DNA from: Pseudalgibacter alginicilyticus
GTDB taxonomy: Bacteria; Bacteroidota; Bacteroidia; Flavobacteriales; Flavobacteriaceae
Length of the DNA stretch: 64,000 nt
NCBI RefSeq assembly: GCF_001310225.1
Contig: NZ_CP012898.1
Coordinates: forward strand, 2,232,001 to 2,296,000
Direction: 5' to 3'
The number at the start of each line of letters is the position of its first letter. Within the stretch, counting starts at the first letter, position 1. Shown one piece after another: positions 38,831 to 47,847 of the stretch. Under the pieces are notes generated by a model. It searched no databases. It was not told the DNA's origin and was given only the letters and a program-made list of their open reading frames with translations. The position numbers and the translations under genes were made by a program.

Positions 38831-39203
38831 AATAATTTCCTGCGAATGGAGGAATATTTTCTAATTGAATTAGTAATAGCTATAAATTTAAAAAACCTTT
38901 TTTTAATACGGCTCCTTTTTAATTTAATTGTTTTAAAACTCTAACAATTGACATTTGTTTTTTTATCACTCCTACTTAGACAAGCCATATTTCTTACTGT
39001 TTTTTTTAAAACAATTGATTGTGTTTATTGGTGATTTATAAAATCATCGTAAACTTAGAATTAAAATTGTTATGAACCCTATTTTCAATTTTAAAATTGA
39101 CACTATAGTGTTTTGTCTGTGATTTAGTCTAACATTTAAATCAAAATGCATAACGGCTATAAATATACTTATCTAATTTTAACCTTATAACAGTCTTGTT
39201 AAT
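38831..39203. other. intergenic region with two adjacent palindromes
   Basis: No ORF. Two perfect palindromes abut: CAATTTTAAAATTG (39086-39099) and ACACTATAGTGT (39100-39111). They lie about 100 bp after the stop of the PAS-AraC gene and about 260 bp upstream of the hydroxyacid dehydrogenase. They could be operators. The rest is AT-rich with nothing recognisable. Confidence 0.4.
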
Positions 39204-39935
39204 TTATTTTCCAAAACTTAATTTATATTTTTTGGGTGTTATATCTAACATTGATTTAAAATCTTTGTTAAAATGACTCTGATCATAATAACCACAAGCA
39301 CAAGCGATGGATAGTAAATCTTTATCAGAATTTAGCAACATTTTACAAGCTAAATGTAAACGTACTTTTTTTAAATATGCCATAGGTGATATATGGAAAT
39401 CTTCTTTGAAATTTCTCAATAAAGACGTTTTCGACATAGATGTGATCTCGCATAATTCATCTAATGATATTTTTTTATCAATATTTTCTTCCATATAATT
39501 TAAAACACGCACTAATTTTTTATTTTTAAAAGCATACATCCCTGACTCTTTTAATTTTGATGTAATGCCTATTAAACCAATAACTTTCTGAGCATCGTTT
39601 AAAATTGGATACTTTGACGTTTTCAACCAATACGTTTTAAAATCTATAAAAGGAACCATCTCAACTTTATCCAATATTGTTTTTCCTTCATTCAACACTA
39701 AAATATCATCATTTATTATAGACTTAGTAATATGAGAAGGAAAAAAATCCGCATCGGTTTTTCCTAAAACTTTCAATTTATTATCAACACCATATATTGA
39801 TAACATAAAAGTGTTTAAACTTATGATTTTCCCGTCTATATCCTTTGCAAAAAAACCATTATTGGTTGATTCAAAAAATTCTTGAAGAGATTGAACCGAA
39901 CAAATAGGTGTATTTAATAAATTTACAGATTTCAT
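39204..39935 (-). CDS. PAS-domain AraC-family transcriptional regulator
   Basis: I use the ATG at 39935 (MKSVNLLNTPICSVQSL), giving 243 residues. A TTG nine codons earlier is possible. Residues about 20-120 form a PAS sensor domain (FFAKDIDGKIISLNTFML, GKTDADFFP). The C-terminal 100 residues are an AraC-type double helix-turn-helix (SLDELCEITSMSKTSLLRNF and LSIACACGYYDQSHFNKDFK). It is transcribed away from the ApbE-type gene, so it is the likely regulator of that operon. The signal bound by PAS is unknown. Confidence 0.88.
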   Translation of the reverse strand: MKSVNLLNTPICSVQSLQEFFESTNNGFFAKDIDGKIISLNTFMLSIYGVDNKLKVLGKTDADFFPSHITKSIINDDILVLNEGKTILDKVEMVPFIDFKTYWLKTSKYPILNDAQKVIGLIGITSKLKESGMYAFKNKKLVRVLNYMEENIDKKISLDELCEITSMSKTSLLRNFKEDFHISPMAYLKKVRLHLACKMLLNSDKDLLSIACACGYYDQSHFNKDFKSMLDITPKKYKLSFGK

Positions 39936-40028
39936 AAATGGATATATTATTCTTTTTAACAACAGTTAACTAATTAATATGTTGGTGCTTTATTTTGATA
40001 TTGGTTATATTTTACAAAAAAAAGATAA

Positions 40029-40057
40029 TTAATTAATATAAAAAATGTATTAATTAA
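40029..40057. promoter_or_regulatory. palindromic operator candidate between the AraC regulator and the ApbE operon
   Basis: A perfect 10-bp inverted repeat, TTAATTAATA (40029-40038) and TATTAATTAA (40048-40057), with a 9-bp spacer. It lies 2 bp before the -7 element of the operon. A similar TAATTAATAT occurs at 39971-39980. AT-rich sequence makes this only suggestive. Confidence 0.35.
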
Positions 40058-40059
40058 AA

Positions 40060-40067
40060 TATCTTTG
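40060..40067 (+). promoter_or_regulatory. -7 element of the ApbE operon
   Basis: TATCTTTG matches TAnnTTTG and is 26 bp before the ApbE ATG. No -33 TTTG is seen at the normal distance, which fits an activator-dependent promoter. Confidence 0.45.
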
Positions 40068-40093
40068 AAAGACTTAAAAAAGAAGCCCATCAA

Positions 40094-41098
40094 ATGTGTT
40101 TTTTTAATAGAAAATATCAAGTTGTTTTGTTACTTTTAATGTTAATTGTAAGTTACTCAGTTGATGCTAAATGTTACGTTTTTGACAAAAATAAGTTGGG
40201 TGGAAACTTTCAAATTATAGTATATTCAAGTTTAAGTGAAGATCGGGTAAACCAAGTGGTCAATAATGCTTATGTTTTGGTAGATTCATTAAATATTATT
40301 TTAAGTAATTACGATTCGTTTAGTGAAATTTCATTATTAAATTCGACTAAGAAATCAAAAGCACCTTCACATCATTTATTAAATGTTTTAAAAGCCTCAC
40401 AAGATGCTTATAAGTTAACTAATGGGTATTTTGATATTTCAATCCAACCATTAATGTTACTTTGGAGTGCTTCTGCTTCAAATGGAACAGTACCAAGTCA
40501 AAAAGAATTGGATAAGTTAAGTAAAAAAATAGGCTTATCGAAAGTATTAAAAATCAGAAATAATAATACAATTATTTTAAAACGAAAAGGTTCTTTGGAG
40601 TTGGGAGGTATCGCAAAAGGATATATTATTGATCAGGTGTATGCTTATTTAAAACAACATCAACTCACATCATTTTTAATAGAGGCAGCTGGAGATATTC
40701 GGGTTTATGGCAAACCAGAATATAAAGATAATTGGGTCGTTGGCCTTTCGTCCACAAATAAAACGCAGGAAATCGTTCAATTAAAATCTGGTGAGGCTAT
40801 TGCAACTTCAGGAAAAACTTATCGATTTTACACAATTGAAGGCATCAACTATTCACATATTCTTAATCCTAAAAGTTTAGGCCCAATTACGCATTCCAAT
40901 ACGACTTCGGTAATTTCAAATAATGCCACTACGGCAGATTATTTGGCATCCGCATTTAATATAATTACTAACAAACATGAAGTTAACGAAGTTTTAGAAA
41001 ATTACCCATTTACAGCGTTAATTCTGTTTAATGAAAAAGAAATAGTTTTTGCTTCCGAATTATTTTTAAACCAACAAAATATAAACAATGAAAAATAA
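40094..41098 (+). CDS. FAD:protein FMN transferase, ApbE type
   Basis: A 334-residue exported protein with an N-terminal hydrophobic signal (residues about 8-25). ApbE-family motifs are SNYDSFSEISLLN, TNGYFDISIQPL, GGIAKGYIIDQ and EAAGDIRVYGK. The C-terminal part has ATSGKTYRFY and HILNPKSLGP. Such enzymes attach FMN to a Thr/Ser of a target protein by a phosphoester bond, outside the cytoplasm. No protein in the operon shows a clear target motif (Ser/Thr-Gly-Ala-Thr/Ser). The next gene starts inside this one. Confidence 0.9.
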   Translation: MCFFNRKYQVVLLLLMLIVSYSVDAKCYVFDKNKLGGNFQIIVYSSLSEDRVNQVVNNAYVLVDSLNIILSNYDSFSEISLLNSTKKSKAPSHHLLNVLKASQDAYKLTNGYFDISIQPLMLLWSASASNGTVPSQKELDKLSKKIGLSKVLKIRNNNTIILKRKGSLELGGIAKGYIIDQVYAYLKQHQLTSFLIEAAGDIRVYGKPEYKDNWVVGLSSTNKTQEIVQLKSGEAIATSGKTYRFYTIEGINYSHILNPKSLGPITHSNTTSVISNNATTADYLASAFNIITNKHEVNEVLENYPFTALILFNEKEIVFASELFLNQQNINNEK

Positions 41099-41681
41099 AC
41101 TATTAATAGCATTAGTTTTCTTAATGGTAATTACTACCATGACACAAGCGCAACACAAATTAATTTTCCAAACAACATCCGAACTGAAAATAGACGGCAC
41201 ATCTACTGTAAGCGATTGGACCGTAAATGCTTCCGATATAAAAGGAGATTTAGTTTTACTAAAAGGTTTTAAGCCCAAAGAAGCTGGAAGTTTATATGCA
41301 ACATTAACATTAAGCTTTCCTGTTGAAAAAATGGAAAGTGGTCGTGGCCCAATTATGAATAATAAAATTAAATCCGCATTAAAAAGCGATGAACACCCAA
41401 ATGTGATTTATAATTCTTCTGAAAATAAAATAATTGCTATCAATGATTCATCTTTTATTCTAACATCCATAGGAATAGTTGAAGTTGCAGGTGTCAAAAA
41501 ACCTATGGAGGTAAATCTAAATTGTACTTACGATAAAAAACGGCAAACACTAGTTATGGAAGGGGAGCAAAACTTAACAATGTCTATGTTCCAAATTGAA
41601 AAACCAACGGCATTTTTTGGAAAATTACAAACTATGGACGCGCTAAAAGTGTCCTTTAAAATACATGCTAATAAAAAATAA
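41088..41681 (+). CDS. YceI family protein
   Basis: A 197-residue exported protein with signal MKNKLLIALVFLMVITTMTQA. The body has the YceI/lipocalin-like beta-barrel fold, marked by the N-terminal LKIDGTSTVSDWTVNASDIKG and a central KSALKSDEHPNVIYNS segment. YceI proteins bind isoprenoid or other amphiphilic molecules. The ligand here is unknown. It overlaps the ApbE gene by 11 bp and is followed by the FGE-like gene at 16 bp, so all are one operon. Confidence 0.88.
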   Translation: MKNKLLIALVFLMVITTMTQAQHKLIFQTTSELKIDGTSTVSDWTVNASDIKGDLVLLKGFKPKEAGSLYATLTLSFPVEKMESGRGPIMNNKIKSALKSDEHPNVIYNSSENKIIAINDSSFILTSIGIVEVAGVKKPMEVNLNCTYDKKRQTLVMEGEQNLTMSMFQIEKPTAFFGKLQTMDALKVSFKIHANKK

Positions 41682-41697
41682 AACATAAGCTTATCAT

Positions 41698-42657
41698 ATG
41701 AAATTACTAAACACAACTATTGTATTAGCTTGTCTTTTTTCTATAAAAGGGATGGCGCAAACTGAATTTAAACCCTATACACAAGCTATTGAAGGAACTG
41801 ATGTTACTTTCAGCATGGTACCTATTGAGGGAGGTACATATGTAGTTGGAGCTTCAGAAGGAGATATGAATAAAAACGACGATGAATTGCCAAATAAAAA
41901 GGTTGAAGTTTCTTCGTTTTGGATGGGAGCTTTTGAAGTTACACATAAAGAATTTTTATTATTTACCGATGCTACTCGAGATATTTTGGGAGATGGAAAC
42001 GTGAATCCAGAGGTTATTTCAAGGCCGTCAAGTCCATATGAAGATCCTTCAAAAGGCTTGGGAGGCGAAGATATGAAACCAACTGTTGGGTTGACTCAAT
42101 ATAGTGCGCTTTCGTATTGCAGATGGCTGTATAAAAGAACAGGAATTTTCTACCGAATTCCTACCGAATTAGAATGGGAATTTGCGGCAAGAGCAGGCAC
42201 AACTACACCTTATTTCTTTGGAAAAGATCCTGCTGAATTAGAAAAATATGCATGGTTTGATGCAAATGGTGAAGACCGTTTGCATGAAGTAGGTCAAAAA
42301 GAACCCAATCCAAATGGTTTATATGATATTTATGGAAATGTAGCTGAATGGTGTTTAGATCAGTATTATGCTGATTTTTATGCAACGTTAAAAGATGGCG
42401 AAAAAGATGCTTGGGGAATGCCAGACGCATTGAATCCTCGTTCTGTGCGCGGCGGGTCTTTTTTAGATGCCGCAAAAGATTGTAGAAGCTCAAGTAGAGT
42501 AACATCTACAGATGAATGGAAAGCAAGAGATCCGCAATTACCACAAAGCTTTTGGTGGAATACCGATTCGGAATTTGTTGGATTTCGATTAGTACGACCA
42601 CTCGTACAACCAAGTAAAGAAGAAATAGAATTATTCTTTTCTTCAATGTTAGAATAA
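41698..42657 (+). CDS. exported formylglycine-generating-enzyme-like protein lacking one catalytic cysteine
   Basis: A 319-residue protein with a signal peptide ending GMAQ and the FGE-sulfatase fold. Signatures are FWMGAFEVTHKEFLLF, YRIPTELEWEFAARAG and YGNVAEWCLDQYY. In true FGE the C-terminal segment is GGSYMCHRSYC, with two copper-binding cysteines. Here it reads GGSFLDAAKDC, so the first catalytic Cys is Asp and only the second remains. No sulfatase gene is nearby. It is probably not a formylglycine maker but a family member with another role. It lies 20 bp before the oxidoreductase gene. Confidence 0.85.
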   Translation: MKLLNTTIVLACLFSIKGMAQTEFKPYTQAIEGTDVTFSMVPIEGGTYVVGASEGDMNKNDDELPNKKVEVSSFWMGAFEVTHKEFLLFTDATRDILGDGNVNPEVISRPSSPYEDPSKGLGGEDMKPTVGLTQYSALSYCRWLYKRTGIFYRIPTELEWEFAARAGTTTPYFFGKDPAELEKYAWFDANGEDRLHEVGQKEPNPNGLYDIYGNVAEWCLDQYYADFYATLKDGEKDAWGMPDALNPRSVRGGSFLDAAKDCRSSSRVTSTDEWKARDPQLPQSFWWNTDSEFVGFRLVRPLVQPSKEEIELFFSSMLE

Positions 42658-42677
42658 ACAACATAAAATTAAATATA

Positions 42678-44012
42678 ATGGAAAGAAGAAATTTTATTAA
42701 AAATTCAGCGCTTGCTAGTGCTGGAATTTTGACTTCAACTGGAGCACTTGCAAGTAGTTTGGGGTTTAGTGGAAGTAAAGCAGGGAAATTAAAGTTAGCA
42801 CTAATTGGTTGTGGAGGAAGAGGTACTGGAGCAATAAATGCAGCGTTAAAAGGCCCTATTCCTTCAGAATTAGTGGCAATGGCAGATTTATTTAAAGATA
42901 AAATAGATTCGCAATTAAATGTACTTTTAAAAAATAATGGAGACAAAAAGAATATTAAAGTAACTGAAGAAACTAAATTTGTAGGCTTCCAAGGTTATAA
43001 AGAAGCAATTGCTTTAGCTGATGTTGTTTTTATTGGAACTCCTGCGGCATTTAAACCGGTTATTTTTGAAGAAGCTATTAGACAAGGAAAACACGTGTTT
43101 CTTGAAAAACCTGTGTGTGTTGACTCAATAGGGTTTCATAAAATACTAGAAGCTGCAGCTATTGCAAAACAAAAGAAACTATACGTTGCTGCTGGTTTAC
43201 AAAGAAGATATTCACCAGGATATCAAGCCATTATAAATGAAATCCATAGCGGTGCAATTGGAGATATTCACTCAGCAGAATGCTATTGGATGGGTGGCCC
43301 AATTGGAGATTTAACACGTCCTAGAAAAGAGAATTGGACAGAAATGGAATTTCAAAATAGACATTGGAGATCATTTGCTTGGGCAAGTGGTGGAAATATT
43401 ATTGAATTTCATATCCACAATTTAGATATTATAAATTGGGCACTAAATCAACAAAATCCAGTTTCTGTATTGTCAATGGGTGGAAAATCTCCAGACATGA
43501 ATTTTTCTGGTTCTTTAGGTGGATTTGATAGTATTGTTTCAAATTTTAAATATAAAAATGGCGTTTCAATGCATAGTTACAGTCGAAATATTCCTAATTG
43601 TAAAAATAAAAATGGAGAATATTTTTATGGAACTAAAGGAAAAGTTGTAATTGGTAGAGATGCAACTATTTATGATAATGATGGTAAAGAAATTTTTAAA
43701 GCAACTAGTAAAGATTATGGTAATTTCCACGGTATGTTTAATAAGGTTCAAGATCATTTAATGGATAGTATTTACAATAATAAAGAATATTTTAACGAAG
43801 CTGTATATGCTGCAGAAGCATCAATGACTGGCATTTTAGGAAGAATGTCTGCTTGGTCTGGAGATGAGTTAAGTTGGGAAGAAGGTACGCAATCGAAAGT
43901 TTCATTATTTGATTACACCAATGAAACAAGCTTAAATAGTGCCCCTCCAATTCTGATGGATCAATTTGGGAATTATCCAGTGCCAACACCAGGAAAAACA
44001 ATTGTAATGTAA
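42678..44012 (+). CDS. Tat-exported Gfo/Idh/MocA family oxidoreductase
   Basis: A 444-residue protein with a twin-arginine signal (ERRNFIKNSALASAGILTST). The NAD(P)-binding motif follows (LIGCGGRGTGAINAAL), then the EKP signature in FLEKPVCVDS. The second half is the beta-sheet substrate domain of Gfo/Idh/MocA enzymes (GGNIIEFHIHNLDIINWAL). The substrate is probably a sugar or inositol-like polyol. Tat export implies the cofactor is bound before export. It is the last gene of the four-gene operon and ends at a terminator. Confidence 0.9.
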   Translation: MERRNFIKNSALASAGILTSTGALASSLGFSGSKAGKLKLALIGCGGRGTGAINAALKGPIPSELVAMADLFKDKIDSQLNVLLKNNGDKKNIKVTEETKFVGFQGYKEAIALADVVFIGTPAAFKPVIFEEAIRQGKHVFLEKPVCVDSIGFHKILEAAAIAKQKKLYVAAGLQRRYSPGYQAIINEIHSGAIGDIHSAECYWMGGPIGDLTRPRKENWTEMEFQNRHWRSFAWASGGNIIEFHIHNLDIINWALNQQNPVSVLSMGGKSPDMNFSGSLGGFDSIVSNFKYKNGVSMHSYSRNIPNCKNKNGEYFYGTKGKVVIGRDATIYDNDGKEIFKATSKDYGNFHGMFNKVQDHLMDSIYNNKEYFNEAVYAAEASMTGILGRMSAWSGDELSWEEGTQSKVSLFDYTNETSLNSAPPILMDQFGNYPVPTPGKTIVM

Positions 44013-44355
44013 TTACACAATCAATTTAAATTTGTCTCGTATAAAAACCGATACAGATTATTTTAAGATATAAAATTGATAATTAAAGCTTAGTAATAAC
44101 GTCATTGCTAAGCTTTTTTTGATTTATAGGTTTCTATTTTATTTGTATGGGAATAAGATAAAAATTTGACAACTATGGGCTTTTGTTGCAAATTAATATT
44201 GCTTGTTTGATTAATTTTTACTTTCGCTTGTATTCAAATCGTGTTTTAATTAGTGCTACACAATAAAGGTTGTTTCTCCTCCCAACTTAAGTAATATCGT
44301 TTTTTAAAAAGATTGTAGTGTATAGCACGACCCTATTTCGAGTAACGTCCAAATT
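44013..44355. other. intergenic region after the ApbE operon with distant inverted repeat
   Basis: Besides the terminator at 44085-44118 I see an imperfect inverted repeat. GTGCTACACAAT (44253-44264) pairs with the complement of ATTGTAGTGTATAGCAC (44312-44328). There is no ORF and no transposase, so origin is open. Confidence 0.4.
44085..44118 (+). terminator. terminator of the ApbE-YceI-FGE-Gfo operon
   Basis: Stem AAAGCTTAGTAAT (44085-44097) pairs with ATTGCTAAGCTTT (44104-44116), with one G-U pair, followed by more T residues. Confidence 0.75.
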
Positions 44356-45729
44356 CTAAAATCCTAAAATAAGTTTAGCTATTAGAAAATAAATTAAAAT
44401 ACCAAACACATCATTACTAGTAGTAATAAAAGGGCCTGTAGCTACTGCAGGGTCTATTCCTCGTTTGTCTAAAAAAATAGGCACAAACGTTCCTATTAAA
44501 GCCGCCATAACAATAACTGCTATTAAGGCGATTCCTATAGTTATGGATACATTATAAGGAGTATCAAATAAAAAGTGACTAATAATTATAGCTATTATGG
44601 CAATAGCAAGACCATTGACCAAACCAAGTAAAAGTTCTTTAAACAACCGTTTTATGATACTTCCATCAATACTGTCATTGGCCAGGCCTTGTACCACAAT
44701 AGCAGAAGACTGTACACCAACATTACCTGCCGTAGCCTGAATTAATGGCACAAAACTTAAAAGCACAATAAAATCTCCCATTGATCCTGTAAATTTTTCA
44801 ATGATACTTGCGGCTCCAATACCTCCAAGCATACCAATTAATAGCCATGGCAAACGAGCTTTGGTATGCTCAAAAATACTATCATCAGCCTCTACATCAC
44901 TGGTAATACCTGCTGCTAATTGATAATCTTTTTCAGCTTCTTCTTTCATAACATCTACGATGTCATCTATAGTAATTCTTCCCAATAAAATTTGGTTATC
45001 GTCTACTACAGGAATAGCTTCTAAATCATATTTTGCCATAACTCTAGCAACGTCTTCTGCACCATCATGCACATTAACACTATCAACACTAGTAATATAT
45101 ATATCTGCAATTTTCTGTTCACTTTTTGCTACAATAAGGTCTTTTAAAGATAATCGCCCAATTAGCTTATTTTGTTTATTAACCACATAAATGGAGTGCA
45201 CACGAGTTACTTCTTTAGCCTGGGCTCTTATGCGTCGCAAGCATCCAGCAACGGTCCAGGTTTCATACACCTTTACTAATTCTTTTGCCATCAATCCACC
45301 AGCGGAATCTTCGTCATAGGCTAATAATTCCTTGATTTCTGCTTTGTGTTCTTCATCTTCAATATGAGAAATAACTTCTTGTTGACGTTCTTCAGAAAGT
45401 TCTGAAATAATATCAGCAGCATCATCGGTATCTAACTCTTCAATTTCTTCTGCTATTTCCTTTGAGGACAGATTTTTTAAAACCTTTTCTCGATTATCTT
45501 CATCGAGTTCCATTAAAATATCTGAAGTGGTTTCAGAATCTAAAAGTTTAATAACATACATAGCCTCTTCTAGATTTAATTCATCTAAAATTTCAGCTAT
45601 ATCTGCATAATGAAAATCTTTTAAAAGTTTTTGAAGCCCCTTATTATCATTAACTTCAATAAAATTTTCAACCTGCTTTATTAAATCATCGGTTAGCTCA
45701 AATTGTATATTTTCTGTTTCTTCAGCCAA
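44356..45729 (-). CDS. mgtE: magnesium transporter MgtE
   Basis: A 457-residue Mg2+ channel. The acidic cytoplasmic N-domain (about 1-130, with repeated ELDTDDAADI-type segments) is followed by two CBS domains (about 130-260) that sense Mg2+, and five C-terminal membrane helices. LSFVPLIQATAGNVGVQSSA matches the family pore region. It lies 11 bp downstream of rsmA and is co-transcribed with it. Assignment is firm. Confidence 0.93.
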   Translation of the reverse strand: MAEETENIQFELTDDLIKQVENFIEVNDNKGLQKLLKDFHYADIAEILDELNLEEAMYVIKLLDSETTSDILMELDEDNREKVLKNLSSKEIAEEIEELDTDDAADIISELSEERQQEVISHIEDEEHKAEIKELLAYDEDSAGGLMAKELVKVYETWTVAGCLRRIRAQAKEVTRVHSIYVVNKQNKLIGRLSLKDLIVAKSEQKIADIYITSVDSVNVHDGAEDVARVMAKYDLEAIPVVDDNQILLGRITIDDIVDVMKEEAEKDYQLAAGITSDVEADDSIFEHTKARLPWLLIGMLGGIGAASIIEKFTGSMGDFIVLLSFVPLIQATAGNVGVQSSAIVVQGLANDSIDGSIIKRLFKELLLGLVNGLAIAIIAIIISHFLFDTPYNVSITIGIALIAVIVMAALIGTFVPIFLDKRGIDPAVATGPFITTSNDVFGILIYFLIAKLILGF

Positions 45730-45740
45730 ATTTTCAATTT

Positions 45741-46514
45741 TTAAAGGTCGTTTTGAATTCGTATCGTTAGATCAATAAACTGTTGGACACTTAATTGCTC
45801 AGGACGCTTGCCAAAGATACTATCTTCTCTTAAAACATCACTTAAATGGAATGTTTTTAAACTGTTACGAAGTGTTTTCCGACGCTGTTGAAAAGCTGCT
45901 TTTACAACTTTAAAGAGCATTTTTTCATCACAAGGTAAACTGTAATCCTTTTTTCGAGTTAACCTTAAAACACCAGATTCTACTTTTGGTGGTGGATTAA
46001 AAACCGATGGCAACACTGTAAATAAATATTCAGCATCATAAAATGCTTGAGTTAAAACCGATAAAATACCATATACTTTACTACCTTCTTTGGAACATAT
46101 TCGTTCTGCCACTTCTTTTTGAAACATTCCCGAAAACTCTGGAATCTGATCGCGCATTTCTAAGGTTTTAAAAACTATTTGGGTTGAAATATTGTATGGA
46201 AAATTTCCTATAATCGCAAATTGCTGTCCTTTAAAAACCGTATTTAAATCAAATTGCAAAAAATCTTTTTCAATAATTCTCGACGCTAAATTCAAATAAT
46301 TAGCTTGTAAAAACTCCACCGATTCAGTATCTATTTCAATAACATAAGTAGTAATATCTTTTTCTAATAAATACTTGGTAAGTACCCCCATACCAGGCCC
46401 AATCTCCAAAACGTTTTTGTAGTTTTTTGAGATTAAGGTATCGGCTATTTTTTTAGCGACACTTTCATCTTTTAAAAAATGCTGACCTAAATGTTTTTTT
46501 GCTTTTACTGTCAT
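45741..46514 (-). CDS. rsmA: 16S rRNA dimethyladenosine transferase
   Basis: SAM-dependent enzyme that dimethylates two adjacent adenines near the 3' end of 16S rRNA. The ATG at 46514 gives [16 protein letters not shown], the family N-terminus, and 257 residues. The frame extends back to 46664, but that 50-residue extension is not family-like. SAM-binding [16 protein letters not shown] and catalytic NFPYNIS are visible. It leads the rsmA-mgtE operon. Confidence 0.94.
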   Translation of the reverse strand: MTVKAKKHLGQHFLKDESVAKKIADTLISKNYKNVLEIGPGMGVLTKYLLEKDITTYVIEIDTESVEFLQANYLNLASRIIEKDFLQFDLNTVFKGQQFAIIGNFPYNISTQIVFKTLEMRDQIPEFSGMFQKEVAERICSKEGSKVYGILSVLTQAFYDAEYLFTVLPSVFNPPPKVESGVLRLTRKKDYSLPCDEKMLFKVVKAAFQQRRKTLRNSLKTFHLSDVLREDSIFGKRPEQLSVQQFIDLTIRIQNDL

Positions 46515-46719
46515 TAAACGTAAGTATTTAATTGATAGAAATTTGAATTCCGTACTTATAAAGTAGAATACGAATTTGTTTTTAGATACATACGAAGATA
46601 TGAAACTAATTCTCGAAATATTGAAAGGTATAAAAATTATTTCCGAGCAATCACATAGCTTCATAATAAAGTAACCATTAAAACTTTATAGCTTTAAACC
46701 TTTATTTTGACTGCTTCTC

Positions 46720-47043
46720 TTAAGTAAAATTTACCGTACACTCATCAATAATTTGAAGTTCCGTTCTGAATGTCAGCATTTTATCAGCAAATTTTTTCAA
46801 TGCTTCGTCTCTAAACTTAGGTGCATCATCCCTGTAAAATATATCTAAAGCTTCACGTGAATACGAACGATATTGAATAGAGTATGTAATACCCCCCATA
46901 TCTTCTTCTACCAAAACTTTAGTGAAAGTTGCTTTTTCAAATTTCCCTGTTGCCAAAACGCGTGGGATGTGTTCTTTAATCCATGTTAGCCATTCTTGAT
47001 GAATGGACTCATCTATATTGACTGTTTCATTGTATATAATCAT
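46720..47043 (-). CDS. DUF4286 family protein
   Basis: The ATG at 47043 gives 107 residues (MIIYNETVNIDESIHQEWL), with no signal peptide or membrane helix. The segment GGITYSIQYRSYSREALDIF matches the DUF4286 family, found mainly in Bacteroidota and often next to rsmA. Function is unknown. It lies about 200 bp upstream of rsmA on the same strand. Confidence 0.82.
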   Translation of the reverse strand: MIIYNETVNIDESIHQEWLTWIKEHIPRVLATGKFEKATFTKVLVEEDMGGITYSIQYRSYSREALDIFYRDDAPKFRDEALKKFADKMLTFRTELQIIDECTVNFT

Positions 47044-47094
47044 AAACAATTTTTTTTGCAAATAACCGTATTGCTTTGCCAGCATCAAAAGGTT

Positions 47095-47685
47095 TTACCT
47101 TAAAATTCTTAAAGCAGGCATATATTTGAATGATTTTTTATGATAAACTCGTATCGTATTAATTATAGTTATAATAATATTATACCCATAAAGGATTATT
47201 ATTGGCCCAATAATTCCAAACAGACTTATACCGTTAGGAAGTATTCCTCTAAAAACACCTCCAAACATACGTGTAATCATGAAAATGTAATATAAAAAAA
47301 GTAAAAGTGTCCAAGTTATTTGAAAGTTTAATATTGCCTTACCCAAATCGTTTACGTTCATTATTTTATCCTTTTTAAATATCCACATCGTTAAAGGGAT
47401 GATGATACCAAGTAAAGGAAAAAACAAAAAACCAAGTGCCGACAAACTCATAACTGTCAGATAATTTTGATCCTCTTGCACTTTCCAATCTACAATATTG
47501 TCTGGCGAAGTATTTAAAGCAATAGCTAAGCGTTTGAGGGTATCTCCTCTTGGGACGGTTTCATTATTTTCAATTCGCTGAATAGTTCTTAAACTCAACC
47601 CAGACTCATCAGCCAATAACTCTTGTGATATTCCTTTTCTGCTTCTTAATTCTTTTATGCGCACAGATAAATTCAAATGGCTCAT
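47095..47685 (-). CDS. XRE-type regulator with C-terminal membrane domain
   Basis: A 196-residue protein. Residues 1-65 are a helix-turn-helix of the Cro/C1 type (IKELRSRKGISQELLADES, SLRTIQRIENNETVPRGDTL). Residues about 80-185 contain three to four membrane segments resembling the DUF4870 domain. The fusion would place a DNA-binding domain at the inner membrane, so it may sense a membrane signal. It lies upstream of DUF4286 and rsmA on the same strand, 51 bp before the DUF4286 ATG. Confidence 0.85.
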   Translation of the reverse strand: MSHLNLSVRIKELRSRKGISQELLADESGLSLRTIQRIENNETVPRGDTLKRLAIALNTSPDNIVDWKVQEDQNYLTVMSLSALGFLFFPLLGIIIPLTMWIFKKDKIMNVNDLGKAILNFQITWTLLLFLYYIFMITRMFGGVFRGILPNGISLFGIIGPIIILYGYNIIITIINTIRVYHKKSFKYMPALRILR

Positions 47686-47847
47686 TTTTTTATGATTTTT
47701 ATATGAAGCAAAAGTATTTTATAAGTCTGTTTTCGCTAACGTCTTTGGTATGTCATTTTTACGTCATTAGTGTCACGTTGTTATATTTAGCTTCTTTTTA
47801 CTGAGATAACTCTTAATTTGAACACAAAAGGCATGATTTTACAACAT

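Noticed and set aside
41698-42657. True sulfatase-activating enzyme
   Set aside because: One of the two catalytic cysteines is Asp and there is no sulfatase gene in the window.
46515-46664. 50-residue N-terminal extension of RsmA
   Set aside because: The family N-terminus ([11 protein letters not shown]) begins just after the ATG at 46514.
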